Of a stretch of 64,000 bases of DNA, positions 17,401 through 25,744 are shown piece by piece; position 1 is the stretch's first letter; each line of letters opens with the position of its first letter. This DNA is from Archangium sp. Lineage in GTDB: Bacteria; Myxococcota; Myxococcia; Myxococcales; Myxococcaceae. The position numbers were made by a program, and so were the translations under genes. Location of the stretch: NCBI GenBank assembly GCA_030681645.1, contig JAUXRX010000035.1:46131-110130 (forward strand), written 5' to 3'. The notes under the pieces were generated by a model, which was given only the letters and a program-made list of their open reading frames with translations, was not told the origin of the DNA and did not search any database.

Positions 17401-18510
17401 TCAAGGGTGCGGCCGGGCGATGCAGCCGCTCGGTCCGGCGAGTGCCTGCTCGATGGCCGCCGAGCCCTCGACGGTCTGCTGCACCTCGTGCCCGGTGTTG
17501 CCCACGAACTCGATCGTCTTCTCCGACTCGATGGCGTCGAACCAGGCGAGCCCCTGGCTGACCGCCTGAGTGCAGTCGAGCTTTCCCATGATGGCGTGCA
17601 CCGGAATCGACAACTGCAGCCTGGCGTCTGGTGACGCCACGCTGTCCGCACGCAGCGTGACGGCCGCCGAGGCGGGGCCGGAGGAGCAGGGCATCGAGGC
17701 GTATGCGCCATCGACGTACTGCTGGCCGAAGCCGTTGTAGGTGCAAACCGTCGAAGGGCACGCACCGGGATACTGGCTCAACAGGGCAGCGCACTGCCCC
17801 GGCCAGGTGCTCGACTGCGTGGCCGGGCACGCCTCATCCATACGGCCCACGGGAGGGCCACCTGTGGGGACCGCAAAGTCGAGCACCGCGTCCATCCCGT
17901 AGCGAGACAGAGAGAACGCGATCTCTGCCGAACCCGCCGAGTTGCCCGTGGCGCAGAAGCCACCGGTCGCGTGCACGTTGTCCCTCACCCACTGCAGCAG
18001 CGTCGCGTACCGACAGGCGGCTCCCGCCATACCCGCGGTCGTCAGGTGCCAGCCCCTCTCCCACGCCCGCTGAACGACGACGAATCCGGCGACGCGCAGG
18101 CGCTCCACCATGGCGCCAGACGCGGGCGACCCTTCGTAGAACGCGGTGCCTCCTCCTCCGGTACCGAGCACCACGGTGCCGCGAACCACGACCCCGGCGG
18201 GGGGGCGCGAGACGAGCACCGTGACCCGGAGCGGGGTGAGTGCCGGGCACTCGATGCTCATCTCCTGGCAGGTGGTGCTGGGGATCGTGCTCGGCGGTGG
18301 CTGAGCACACGGCCCGACACCCTGCACGCTGCCCCTGGGGAGCCTCACCGTCCCGCCGTCGACGGGCGTCTGACCACCGTCGATGGGTGTCTGACCACCG
18401 TCGACGGGCGTCTGACCGCCGTCGACGGGTGTGGGCGTTGTCTGGGGAGCAGCGGAGCAGGCGATGAGCCCCGCGAGCAGGGGACCGAGGACGAGGTGTG
18501 GAGCGCGCAT
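17401..18510 (-). CDS. Alpha/beta-hydrolase-like lipoprotein
   Basis: A 369-residue protein from ATG 18510, with lipoprotein signal MRAPHLVLGPLLAGLIAC and a spacer of four TPxDGGQ heptads. The enzyme part has a nucleophile elbow GNSAG inside FCATGNSAGSAEIAFSLSRYG. A possible acid lies in IMGKLDCTQA and a His in GNTGHEVQQT near the end, the order expected of an alpha/beta hydrolase. HGGG-like TGGGG (VLGTGGGGTAF) could form the oxyanion hole. Extra Cys pairs suggest disulfides outside the cytoplasm. The substrate is unknown; an esterase is likely. One of two inverted 60-bp repeats lies about 60 bases upstream. Confidence 0.8.
   Translation of the reverse strand: MRAPHLVLGPLLAGLIACSAAPQTTPTPVDGGQTPVDGGQTPIDGGQTPVDGGTVRLPRGSVQGVGPCAQPPPSTIPSTTCQEMSIECPALTPLRVTVLVSRPPAGVVVRGTVVLGTGGGGTAFYEGSPASGAMVERLRVAGFVVVQRAWERGWHLTTAGMAGAACRYATLLQWVRDNVHATGGFCATGNSAGSAEIAFSLSRYGMDAVLDFAVPTGGPPVGRMDEACPATQSSTWPGQCAALLSQYPGACPSTVCTYNGFGQQYVDGAYASMPCSSGPASAAVTLRADSVASPDARLQLSIPVHAIMGKLDCTQAVSQGLAWFDAIESEKTIEFVGNTGHEVQQTVEGSAAIEQALAGPSGCIARPHP
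18355..18432 (-). repeat. 21-bp in-frame tandem repeat (TPVDGGQ linker)
   Basis: Nearly four units of 21 bases encode TPVDGGQ or TPIDGGQ heptads directly after the lipid anchor of the hydrolase-like protein. It is a spacer, of the same kind as the PDGG and DAG repeats elsewhere in this window. Confidence 0.85.
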
Positions 18511-18570
18511 GCCCGCCACCAGTCCAACAACCGTGCCGCGCCCAAGAGCCCAGAATCCGAACCAGCGCCC

Positions 18571-18630
18571 CGACCTCCCCGCGTTCACTGGCGCGCGTGC
18601 GCCTGTACAGCTTGTGCAAGCGACGCGGTG
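18571..18630 (-). repeat. Left copy of a 60-bp inverted repeat
   Basis: Read on the minus strand it matches 20205-20263 on the plus strand with about four differences, one of them a single-base gap. The shared core is TGCACAAGCTGTACAGGCGC, followed by AGTGAACGC and GGGAGGTCG-like ends. It abuts the stop codon of the glycosidase-like gene and lies 60 bases upstream of the hydrolase-like gene start. Confidence 0.85.
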
Positions 18631-20100
18631 CTACCGCGCCTCGAGGAAAAACATCAGCACCTCCCGATCGACGAGGGTGGTGGAGAAGCTGTAGGTCGAG
18701 CCACTCTCTACGACGGGAACCTGAGGCAAGCCGGCGATGCCCGCCTTGCGCAGCGTCGGGGTGAGCTGCCTGCCGGTCCAGTCCGAGGTATCCAGGTTGA
18801 TCGCGCTGACGTTCGTGCTGACTCCCCCGTTCGCCCACGCAAGCACCACGCGACGGTCGGGGCCGGCGCGGTAGCTGAAGACGGTCAGCGGCTGGCTCGA
18901 GGTGACGGTGGTGTCGCTCGTCTCCACCAGGTCCGAGCTACCCACGAAGTCGGCGAAGATCGGCATCGCGTCGTCGACGGAAAGGCAACCTCCGGCGTCG
19001 ACCTCACACCGCTGATCGGCGCCCCAGATGAAGAGGTGGCCCCGCGATGGGTCGAGGCCGCGGCTCTTCCACCAACGCAGCGACGGGGCGATGGCGCGAA
19101 GCGCTGCGGCGAACCCGTAGCCCGACCTGCCGGCGCTGACGCCCACCTCCTCGGTCATCCACAGCGAGCGGACGGTGGTGCCTGCGTCAGGCGACGTCCA
19201 CGCATGGAAGAAGTCGTCGACCAGGGCCGGCGCCTGGCCGTTGTTCATGGTGTAGTGAATGGTGACCGTGTCCACGAGGCTCGAGACGGGTTGGCCGACC
19301 AGGGTGGGCGCGGCGGTGCCACCCACGCGACGGCGGAGCAACGTCTCGACGAAGGCACGACGGCTGACCAGGTTGACCACGGACCCGAGCGCGATGCGAA
19401 TGGCGTCGGGTCGGCCGAAGAGGGCCTGGCTCTTCTCGCGCAGAATCTCCACGCCAGGCGCGAGATAGCGGTCGACGTAGGCAGGGGCGAACTCGGTCTC
19501 GAGGTCGCACTGGTCAGTGCGCCCCATCGTCGCGTACCTGCACAGGCTGCCGTAGAAGCCCTGGGCGTTCTGAATCTCGTTGCCGAACTGCACCACCACG
19601 CGGGTTTCCCACCCGCGCGCCTCGGGCATGGCGTGGATCAGGTCGATGCGGTCGCCCAGAGCCCTGGCGAAGGCCGCGCGCCCTGCCGTGGTGGTGATGG
19701 CCTCGAGCATCGCCGTGGACAAGCCCGCCTGAATGACGGCGTACTCCCCCCGCGACAAGAGCGCGCGGAGCTCGGGAACGGCGGTGCGCTGGAAGTTGGC
19801 GAAGCCGTCGTCCTGGAGCCCTCCGTCGAACGACCGATACGCCGTGCCGGCGCCGCCAGGGTCGCGCAGGCCACCCCGGGCCCACGCCCTCGACGCGTAG
19901 TGGGCCCCGATGAGGCTGTTCCAGGGCACCGACGCGTCAGGCGCGGGTGAACCGCCGCCACCGCCGCCTCCTCCGCTGCCACCGCTGCCACCGCTGCCAC
20001 CGTCGCCACCGTCGCCACCAGTCGAACTGGCAGCTGGCACGCACGCGATGGAGGTGGCGAACACGAACAAGAGCATCAGCGCGACTTGGAGACGGGTCAT
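18631..20100 (-). CDS. Glycosidase-like lipoprotein (clan GH-A type motifs)
   Basis: A 489-residue protein starting at ATG 20100 with lipoprotein signal MTRLQVALMLLFVFATSIAC and a Gly/Ser linker (25-50). The body resembles a (beta/alpha)8 glycosidase: VVVQFGNEIQN carries an Asn-Glu pair (174-175) where clan GH-A places its acid/base, IHYTMN (281-286) gives the H-x-Y, and LWMTEEVG (313-320) a candidate nucleophile Glu. A C-terminal beta domain follows from about 400 (VFSYRAGPDRRVVLAWANGG). Family and substrate are not assignable. The gene is boxed by two inverted 60-bp repeats, which sets it apart from its neighbours. Confidence 0.75.
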   Translation of the reverse strand: MTRLQVALMLLFVFATSIACVPAASSTGGDGGDGGSGGSGGSGGGGGGGGSPAPDASVPWNSLIGAHYASRAWARGGLRDPGGAGTAYRSFDGGLQDDGFANFQRTAVPELRALLSRGEYAVIQAGLSTAMLEAITTTAGRAAFARALGDRIDLIHAMPEARGWETRVVVQFGNEIQNAQGFYGSLCRYATMGRTDQCDLETEFAPAYVDRYLAPGVEILREKSQALFGRPDAIRIALGSVVNLVSRRAFVETLLRRRVGGTAAPTLVGQPVSSLVDTVTIHYTMNNGQAPALVDDFFHAWTSPDAGTTVRSLWMTEEVGVSAGRSGYGFAAALRAIAPSLRWWKSRGLDPSRGHLFIWGADQRCEVDAGGCLSVDDAMPIFADFVGSSDLVETSDTTVTSSQPLTVFSYRAGPDRRVVLAWANGGVSTNVSAINLDTSDWTGRQLTPTLRKAGIAGLPQVPVVESGSTYSFSTTLVDREVLMFFLEAR

Positions 20101-20204
20101 GCCCAGCCAATCTCCAAGAACTGTGCCGCGACCAGGGCGGGCGTATCTGCCACGAAGCACCGACAGCGCTCGCCACTCGCCGAGTTCTCCCGGGTTGGTC
20201 TTCG

Positions 20205-20263
20205 AACCGCGTCGCTGCACAAGCTGTACAGGCGCGCGCGCGCAAGTGAACGCTGGGAGGTCG
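20205..20263 (+). repeat. Right copy of a 60-bp inverted repeat
   Basis: This is the inverted partner of 18571-18630. The pair encloses 1.57 kb with a single gene (18631-20100). Each copy points towards the gene outside the pair (18510 leftwards, 20430 rightwards), so both outer genes have the same element upstream in the same orientation. Confidence 0.85.
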
Positions 20264-20429
20264 CCCGCCGATCCACCGCCGCGCAGGGCGAGGTCGGCGG
20301 CAGCGGGCGGCGGCTGATGAAGATGTCCGGCGTCTGGCCGCCGTAATCAGTACCTGAAACCTGCGTCCGGGAGCTCAGGTTCACCGTTGCAGCGCTTGCG
20401 ACCGTCATCGCTGCATGGCAGGGGAGCCC

Positions 20430-21404
20430 ATGGTCAGGCAATCGCTCCTTGTTTTCACATTCGTCGCGGTGGTTGCGGGTTGTGGCGGAGGTCCGGGCGA
20501 GACAAGGGGTGGGGGCGGGGGCGGCGGCTCCGCGACGGGCGGTGGCGGCGGGGCTGTCGACGCCGGAGTCATCGACGCCGGAGTCATCGACGCCGGAGCC
20601 ATCGACGCTGGAGCCATCGACGCCGGAGCCATCGACGCCGGAGCCATCGACGCCGGAGCCGTCGACGCCGGAGCCGTCGACGCCGGAGCCCTCGACGCCG
20701 GGCCCGCGTTTCGTCCTGTGACCATCTGCCTCACCGGTGCCTGCCCTGACCTCGGAGCCAACTGCAGCAGCAACCAGTACTTCACCGACATCTGTGACGA
20801 GCTGGCCCTGGGCGATGCGGGCGTCGTGCGCAGCAGTTCGGGCACCACCTTTGCGACGGCCGTCGACACCGACGCCGCCAGCGTGGCGGGGCCGCTCTTT
20901 CTGGCCCTCGACAGAAACGGCGACAACCAGGTCAATCAGCTCGACGGACCCATCGTTCTCAACATCCTCGGCTTCTCCTGGGGCGGGAAGAATGTTGAAG
21001 ACCTCGCGAACCGCGTCACCACGGACAGCCGAATCGACCAGACAGTGCTGTACAGCCGGGTGGTGGTCCTCGACGCCTTTCAGCCCTTCAACAACGGCGC
21101 GGTGACCATGCCCGTGGGACTCGACGAAGCCTGGTCCTTCCGCCACAGCGTGGCGCCATCGGGCGACTGCTCGAATGCAGCGCCGCTGGGCCCGTACCTC
21201 GGCCTTCGCCTCGCCTGTGCCGCTGGGCAGAGCTGCAGAGACCATGACTTCTCGCTGGCGCCGACGACTTTCTTCAATGGACTGTCAGGCAGCTCCATCG
21301 GTCACTGTGACGTGCCGTTCGCCGCCCGACCGTACGTTCTCGACCTCGTCGCGCGAGGCCAGACAACGACGCCGCTCCCGCCGTCAGTGCCCGTGTCGCC
21401 CTGA
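20430..21404 (+). CDS. Lipoprotein with ten DAG pentapeptide repeats
   Basis: A 324-residue protein. ATG 20430 follows an AGGGGAG ribosome site and gives lipoprotein signal MVRQSLLVFTFVAVVAGC. Residues about 20-90 are Gly-rich and then ten DAG(V/A)(I/V) pentapeptides. The folded part begins PAFRPVTICLTGACPDLGANC and contains several Cys (NCSSNQYFTDICDE; LRLACAAGQSCRDHDFSL) and LALDRNGDNQVNQLD, an Asp-rich loop like a Ca2+ site. No family was recognised. The upstream region of 329 bases holds the right inverted repeat. Confidence 0.75.
   Translation: MVRQSLLVFTFVAVVAGCGGGPGETRGGGGGGGSATGGGGGAVDAGVIDAGVIDAGAIDAGAIDAGAIDAGAIDAGAVDAGAVDAGALDAGPAFRPVTICLTGACPDLGANCSSNQYFTDICDELALGDAGVVRSSSGTTFATAVDTDAASVAGPLFLALDRNGDNQVNQLDGPIVLNILGFSWGGKNVEDLANRVTTDSRIDQTVLYSRVVVLDAFQPFNNGAVTMPVGLDEAWSFRHSVAPSGDCSNAAPLGPYLGLRLACAAGQSCRDHDFSLAPTTFFNGLSGSSIGHCDVPFAARPYVLDLVARGQTTTPLPPSVPVSP
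20550..20700 (+). repeat. 15-bp tandem repeat encoding (V/A)IDAG
   Basis: About ten units of 15 bases (consensus GGAGCCATCGACGCC) run in frame through the lipoprotein gene at 20430. Units differ only at one or two positions, which implies recent expansion. Confidence 0.9.
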
Positions 21405-21472
21405 GGGGCAGCGGCTCCGCGCCGCGTTTGAGCCGCTTTCGGGACCTCGGGGCTCGTTGCGGGGTGACCACG

Positions 21473-23236
21473 ATGCGATCGACCCGACGGGCGCTCCCCG
21501 CCTGCCTGCTCGCCGTGCTGCTGGGGGGCTGTGAGGGCCGGATTACGGGGAACACGCCCTCCGCCGCCCCCCCTGACGCCGTGCGGGAGCCGCCCTTCAC
21601 GTGTCGGGCAGACGCCGTGGCGCCCGAGCTGCCGCTGCGGCGGTTGTCGCATACCCAGTACCTCCAGAGCCTGCGTGACCTCGTCACCGTGCTGGCGCCG
21701 CAGGACGCGCAGGCCGTGCTCGCGGACGTCAATCAGCAGCTCAGCTCGTTGCCTGACGATGGTCGCGCGGGGCCGGATCCAGCCTACGGCGGGCTCCGCC
21801 GGCTCGATCAATCCATCTACCAGCGCTCGGTCGAGGGCAGCTACGAGGTCGCTACCGCGGTGGGGAAGTCCATCGTGAAGACCACGGCGCGCCTCACCGC
21901 CGCCGCGGGCACGTGCGCCACCGACCCCAGCACGGCCAACGACTCGCGGTGCCTGGAAGACTTCATTCGCAACTTCGGTCGACGGGTGCTGCGACGGCCG
22001 CTCTCCGACGAGGACGTGACCTTCTACCGGCAGGTGGCCGGCGCGACCCTGGAGCGGGAGGACTACCAGGACCTCATCACCGTGCTGCTGTCGGCCCCGC
22101 GCTTCCTGTATTTCCTGGAAGAGAGCCCCGAAGGCGCGCCGAGCGGCGCTTCGAAGCTCGACGCCTTCGCGCTCGCTGCGCGGCTGTCGTTCCACTTCTG
22201 GCAGACCATTCCCGACGAGGCGCTGCTCGACGCCGCTGCCAGTGGCGCGCTGCTGACCGAAGAGGGCTACCGCGCGCAGGTCGAGCGGCTCTTCGCCGAC
22301 CCGCGCACCCAGACGTCGCTCGACGAGTTCTTCGGTGACTGGCTCAACCCCGAGTACCTGGAGGAGCTCGACGCGAACGTGGGCAACGCGGCCTTCGACG
22401 CCTTCCGCGGCGGCTTCACCCCCACCCCGCAAACCAGGCAGAACATGCTGGCGGAAGTGCAGCTCATGGGCCGCCACTACGCTCACGACACCGAGTCGAG
22501 CTTCGTCGACTTCTTCACCTCCCGACGCTCGTTCGCGCAGACCGACGACGTGGCGTCGCTCTACGGCGTGCCGGTATGGACGACGGGCGAGCCGCCGCTC
22601 TTTCCCCAGCCCGAGCGGGAAGGGCTGCTGACCCGGGCGCTGCTCCTCTCCACGGGCTCCGCCAGCACCCGACCCATCATGAAGGGCGTCTTCGCGCGCA
22701 AGGCACTCCTCTGCGACACCATTCCCCCGCCGCCGGGAGACGCCATGACCATCGCCATGGGCGTGGCCACCTCGGGGCTGGGCGCCCGGGCGAAGGCCGA
22801 GGCGATCTCCCAGGCGCGCGTCGATTGTTCCGGCTGCCACCGGGCGCTCATCAACCCGCTGGGCTTCGTCACCGAGGGCTTCGACGCGCTGGGGCGGTTT
22901 CGCGCCAGCGAGAAGGTCTACGACAAGACGAGCGGAGCGCTGGTCGGTGAGGAGGCGCTCAACCTGTCGGCCGTGCCGCTGGTGACGTTGGACGACGTGC
23001 GGGTGGCGTCGGGGGCCGCCGAGCTCAACCGCTTCATGCTCGAGAGCGAGAAGCCCCAGGCGTGTTTCGCCAGGCGCTACTTCCGCTTCACCTTCGGGCG
23101 GCAGGAAGACGCGGCGCTCGATGGGTGCACCCTCACCTCGCTGCACGAGATGCTGGTGCACGGCGACGACCTGTCCAGCGTGCTGCGCGAGATGGTCTTG
23201 CGCCCCGCCTTTTCAAACAAGACGTTCCAGCCGTAA
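21473..23236 (+). CDS. DUF1592/DUF1588/DUF1585 domain lipoprotein
   Basis: A 587-residue protein from ATG 21473 with signal MRSTRRALPACLLAVLLGGC. Its order of conserved blocks matches the large secreted family first seen in Planctomycetes and common in myxobacteria: LRRLSHTQYLQSLRDL (DUF1587/1595-like), ALAARLSFHFWQTIPDEALL (DUF1592), RPIMKGVFARKALLCDTIPPPP (DUF1588) and CSGCHRALINPLGFVTEGFDALGRFR (DUF1585). The last contains CxxCH, the haem c or metal-type motif. The role is unknown, though CxxCH suggests redox chemistry. It is followed 12 bases later by the DUF1552 gene, its usual partner. Confidence 0.92.
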   Translation: MRSTRRALPACLLAVLLGGCEGRITGNTPSAAPPDAVREPPFTCRADAVAPELPLRRLSHTQYLQSLRDLVTVLAPQDAQAVLADVNQQLSSLPDDGRAGPDPAYGGLRRLDQSIYQRSVEGSYEVATAVGKSIVKTTARLTAAAGTCATDPSTANDSRCLEDFIRNFGRRVLRRPLSDEDVTFYRQVAGATLEREDYQDLITVLLSAPRFLYFLEESPEGAPSGASKLDAFALAARLSFHFWQTIPDEALLDAAASGALLTEEGYRAQVERLFADPRTQTSLDEFFGDWLNPEYLEELDANVGNAAFDAFRGGFTPTPQTRQNMLAEVQLMGRHYAHDTESSFVDFFTSRRSFAQTDDVASLYGVPVWTTGEPPLFPQPEREGLLTRALLLSTGSASTRPIMKGVFARKALLCDTIPPPPGDAMTIAMGVATSGLGARAKAEAISQARVDCSGCHRALINPLGFVTEGFDALGRFRASEKVYDKTSGALVGEEALNLSAVPLVTLDDVRVASGAAELNRFMLESEKPQACFARRYFRFTFGRQEDAALDGCTLTSLHEMLVHGDDLSSVLREMVLRPAFSNKTFQP

Positions 23237-23248
23237 CCGGAGGCTCGC

Positions 23249-24814
23249 GTGAGCAACAACCAGAGACTCTCGCGGCGCTTGTTCCTGCGGGGTGCAGGCG
23301 GGGCGCTGCTGGCGATTCCCTTTCTCGAGTCGGTGGCCGGGGCCCAGACCAACCCCACGCCGCGTCGCTTCGTGGCGCTGGCGACCAACCATGGCGGCAT
23401 TCGCGGCACCAACATGCACCCCGCCCAGGCCACCCTCACCCAGAGCCTCGCCTTCGCCGGCCATCAGGTGCGCCGGGGGCCGCTGGCGCTCACGGTGGCG
23501 AACTCGGTCGCGAAGCTCTCCCCGGTGCTCTCGGGCAGCTCCGGCGCCTTCACCGCCCGGCTCGCGGGAAAGATGAACGTGCTGCGGGGCATCGACACGC
23601 CGTTCTACATCGCGCACTCGGTCGGCATTCACCTGGGAAACACCGGACAATCGTCCAACGTGCCGCGGCCAGCGCTGGAGCGCCCCACCATCGACCAGGT
23701 GATGGCGTATTCCCCCAACTTCTATCCGTCGGCGCCGAAGGTGCGTTCGGTCAACGCGGGCTTCGACACCATCTCGTTCTCCCGGCAGAACCCCTCCGAC
23801 CCGATGAGCCCCATTCAGGAGAACCCCTCCCTGGGGAGCTCGCTGGACGTCTTCTCACAGATCTACACCCCGCCCACGGGGCCGGCGCCGCGCAGGCCGG
23901 TGGTGGATCAGGTGCTGGCCGATTACCGCCGGGTCCGCAGCGGCGCACGCATCTCGTCGCAGGACCGCACCCGTCTCGACGCGCACATCGCCCGGCTGGC
24001 CGATTACGAGGCGCGGCTGAGCGCCGGGCAGACCTGCGGGGCGGTAGCCACTCCGACCACCGACTTCTCCACCGCGCACCAGAACGCCGGGTCGAACCCC
24101 GGGTTGCACGCCCAGGCGTGGGCGCTGTTCATGGACATGGCCGTCATCGCCTTCACCTGTGACACCACGCGCATCTTCACCTTCCCCACTTTCGACACCT
24201 TCTCCGACTACTCGGGCGCCGACTACCACCAGGAAGTGGCGCACCGCACGCAGTGGGATCACCCGCTCGCGCCGCCCAAAGACTCCGCGGCGCTGCAGCA
24301 GGTCTACGCCCAGGACATCCACGTGGCGGCGCACCAACGCTTCTTCGAAGGCGTGTACTTGAATCTCATCTCGAAGCTCGACGCGGTCGACGACGGGACC
24401 GGCACGTTGCTCGACTCGTGCCTGGTGGCGTGGACGCAGGAGTCGGGCATCTACACCCACGACGCCGTGGACAGCCCCATCGTGCTCGCCGGGAGCGCGG
24501 CGGGCGCGCTCGCCACGGGGGGCTTCTGCGACTACCGGAACACCTCCCGGAAGGGGAACAACGGGGCCGCGGGCCCCTTTCCGCGATGGCCCGACGCCGA
24601 CACCGTGGAGTACGGCTGGTTCGGCCTCACGTGGAATCAGTATTACGGGACGGTGCTTCAGGCGATGGGCGTGCAGCCCTCGGAGTACGAGGAGACCGCC
24701 TCCGGCGGGTACGGGCCGATGTTCACCGACACCTCCTACGGGGACCCGGCGGTCAACTGGCCCGAGAGCGTTCGCCAGGCTGCGCACCAGATGCTTCCAT
24801 TCCTCAAAGCATGA
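23249..24814 (+). CDS. DUF1552 domain protein with Tat signal
   Basis: A 521-residue protein starting at GTG 23249 behind a CGGAGG site. The N-terminus SRRLFLRGAGGALLAIPFLESVAGA is a twin-arginine export signal, so it is folded and probably loaded with cofactor before export. The body matches DUF1552 proteins (FVALATNHGGIRGTNMHP; LLDSCLVAWTQESGIYTHD; FPRWPDADTVEYGWFGLTWNQYY), which lie in the alkaline-phosphatase/sulfatase-like superfamily. It pairs with the DUF1592 protein upstream. Substrate and reaction are unknown. The next short frame overlaps its stop as ATGA. Confidence 0.92.
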   Translation: MSNNQRLSRRLFLRGAGGALLAIPFLESVAGAQTNPTPRRFVALATNHGGIRGTNMHPAQATLTQSLAFAGHQVRRGPLALTVANSVAKLSPVLSGSSGAFTARLAGKMNVLRGIDTPFYIAHSVGIHLGNTGQSSNVPRPALERPTIDQVMAYSPNFYPSAPKVRSVNAGFDTISFSRQNPSDPMSPIQENPSLGSSLDVFSQIYTPPTGPAPRRPVVDQVLADYRRVRSGARISSQDRTRLDAHIARLADYEARLSAGQTCGAVATPTTDFSTAHQNAGSNPGLHAQAWALFMDMAVIAFTCDTTRIFTFPTFDTFSDYSGADYHQEVAHRTQWDHPLAPPKDSAALQQVYAQDIHVAAHQRFFEGVYLNLISKLDAVDDGTGTLLDSCLVAWTQESGIYTHDAVDSPIVLAGSAAGALATGGFCDYRNTSRKGNNGAAGPFPRWPDADTVEYGWFGLTWNQYYGTVLQAMGVQPSEYEETASGGYGPMFTDTSYGDPAVNWPESVRQAAHQMLPFLKA

Positions 24815-24822
24815 GCGGGCCC

Positions 24823-24972
24823 ATGAGACTCCTCGCGCTCTTCCTGCTTTCCGGCTGCACCGCCCAGATGGGAGCTCCTGCAGGCGGACGCGGGGGGGTC
24901 CACGAGGAGGGACTGCAGCACGTCCGTGCCGAGCGTCTTCGCGCCCAAACGCCAGTTTTCGCGCCGAGGTGA
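24823..24972 (+). CDS. Short, probably truncated, lipoprotein
   Basis: Forty-nine residues starting at ATG 24823 (or at 24811, overlapping the DUF1552 stop as ATGA). MRLLALFLLSGC is a clear lipoprotein signal, but after about 12 normal residues the sequence becomes Arg/Gln-rich (HVRAERLRAQTPVFAPR) and ends. This looks like the 5' end of a third gene of the DUF1592/DUF1552 operon that lost its body, though a very short lipoprotein is possible. Confidence 0.45.
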   Translation: MRLLALFLLSGCTAQMGAPAGGRGGVHEEGLQHVRAERLRAQTPVFAPR

Positions 24973-24992
24973 TGCTGCCGTCACCGCCCCAG

Positions 24993-25457
24993 TCAGCTCA
25001 GCGCGGACAACTCCTGCACCAGCGCGGCGTTGTCCTGCAGTGCCAGCGACTGCGCTGGGAGTTTCGCGAGCCACCGCACCGCGTCTTCGAGAGAGGCATG
25101 GAGCCGCACCGGCTTCCCGACTCTCGTGACCATCATCATCGCGTTGGCCGTGAACCGCAGCATCAAGCCCTTCATCCCGGGCACGCCGATGACGATGGCG
25201 GTGCCGAGGTGCCGGTCGCCCACGCCGTTCACCAGGTCGAGCAGGGCCTTCTGTCGCTCGCGCCTCGCGCGCACCGGACCATCGAAGCCGGGAATGTGAA
25301 CGAGGGTGCTGATCCGCTGCTGACGGGTGAGGGCCTCGAGAATGCGGACGCCGCACTCATCGAAGGCGTCGTCGTCCGGAGCCTGCCGCATCACCATGAC
25401 CACGAGCCCTTCGCGCTCAGTGACGAGGAGCCTCGGACTGTCGCTCAGAGTGCGCAC
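24993..25457 (-). CDS. Small SpoIIAA/STAS-like protein
   Basis: A 154-residue soluble protein (GTG start at 25457) with alternating strands and helices: REGLVVMVMRQ, an amphipathic helix (FDECGVRILEALTRQQR), STLVHIPGF, then AIVIGVPGMKGLMLRFTANAMMMVTRVGKPVRLHASLEDAVRWLAKL. The fold pattern resembles the small STAS/SEC14-type proteins common in myxobacteria; a similar protein lies at 27336-27746. Function unknown, possibly regulatory through protein contacts. It is convergent with the truncated lipoprotein. Confidence 0.7.
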   Translation of the reverse strand: MRTLSDSPRLLVTEREGLVVMVMRQAPDDDAFDECGVRILEALTRQQRISTLVHIPGFDGPVRARRERQKALLDLVNGVGDRHLGTAIVIGVPGMKGLMLRFTANAMMMVTRVGKPVRLHASLEDAVRWLAKLPAQSLALQDNAALVQELSALS

Positions 25458-25529
25458 AGTTCATCGTAACGCCCAGCCCACTGCAGCGCTCTCGTGCCTG
25501 TTCGACGACCACCCGGCGCGCGCGTCACC

Positions 25530-25664
25530 ATGCAGTTCGTGTCTCCTCAAGGGTCGATCTCCCCCTCGCTGCAGTACGGGCTGCTGGCGTGCTTCGTCTG
25601 CGTCGCGATGGCCTACGGCGTCGCCTGGCGCGGCGCCCTCACGGAGAAGTCGGGAACTCGGTAG
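25530..25664 (+). CDS. Possible 44-residue membrane protein
   Basis: The frame from ATG 25530 to TAG 25662-25664 encodes MQFVSPQGSISPSLQYGLLA followed by a hydrophobic segment containing CFVCVAMAYGVAW. It would be one membrane span with a short basic tail. There is no clear ribosome site and no homologue can be checked, so it remains a candidate in an otherwise empty 290-base gap. Confidence 0.3.
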   Translation: MQFVSPQGSISPSLQYGLLACFVCVAMAYGVAWRGALTEKSGTR

Positions 25665-25744
25665 ACCTGTGAGACCTGCGCCCCCCTGCTCGTATCTGGC
25701 TCGATACACGCGAGCTCTTCGCTCGCCCTGCACGGGGAACAGAC

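Noticed and set aside
17971..19950. 659-codon plus-strand frame
   Set aside because: Antisense to two lipoprotein genes with proper signal peptides; low-complexity Arg/Ala/Gly composition.
21302..23161. 619-codon minus-strand frame
   Set aside because: Antisense shadow of the DUF1592 gene, whose conserved blocks are unmistakable.
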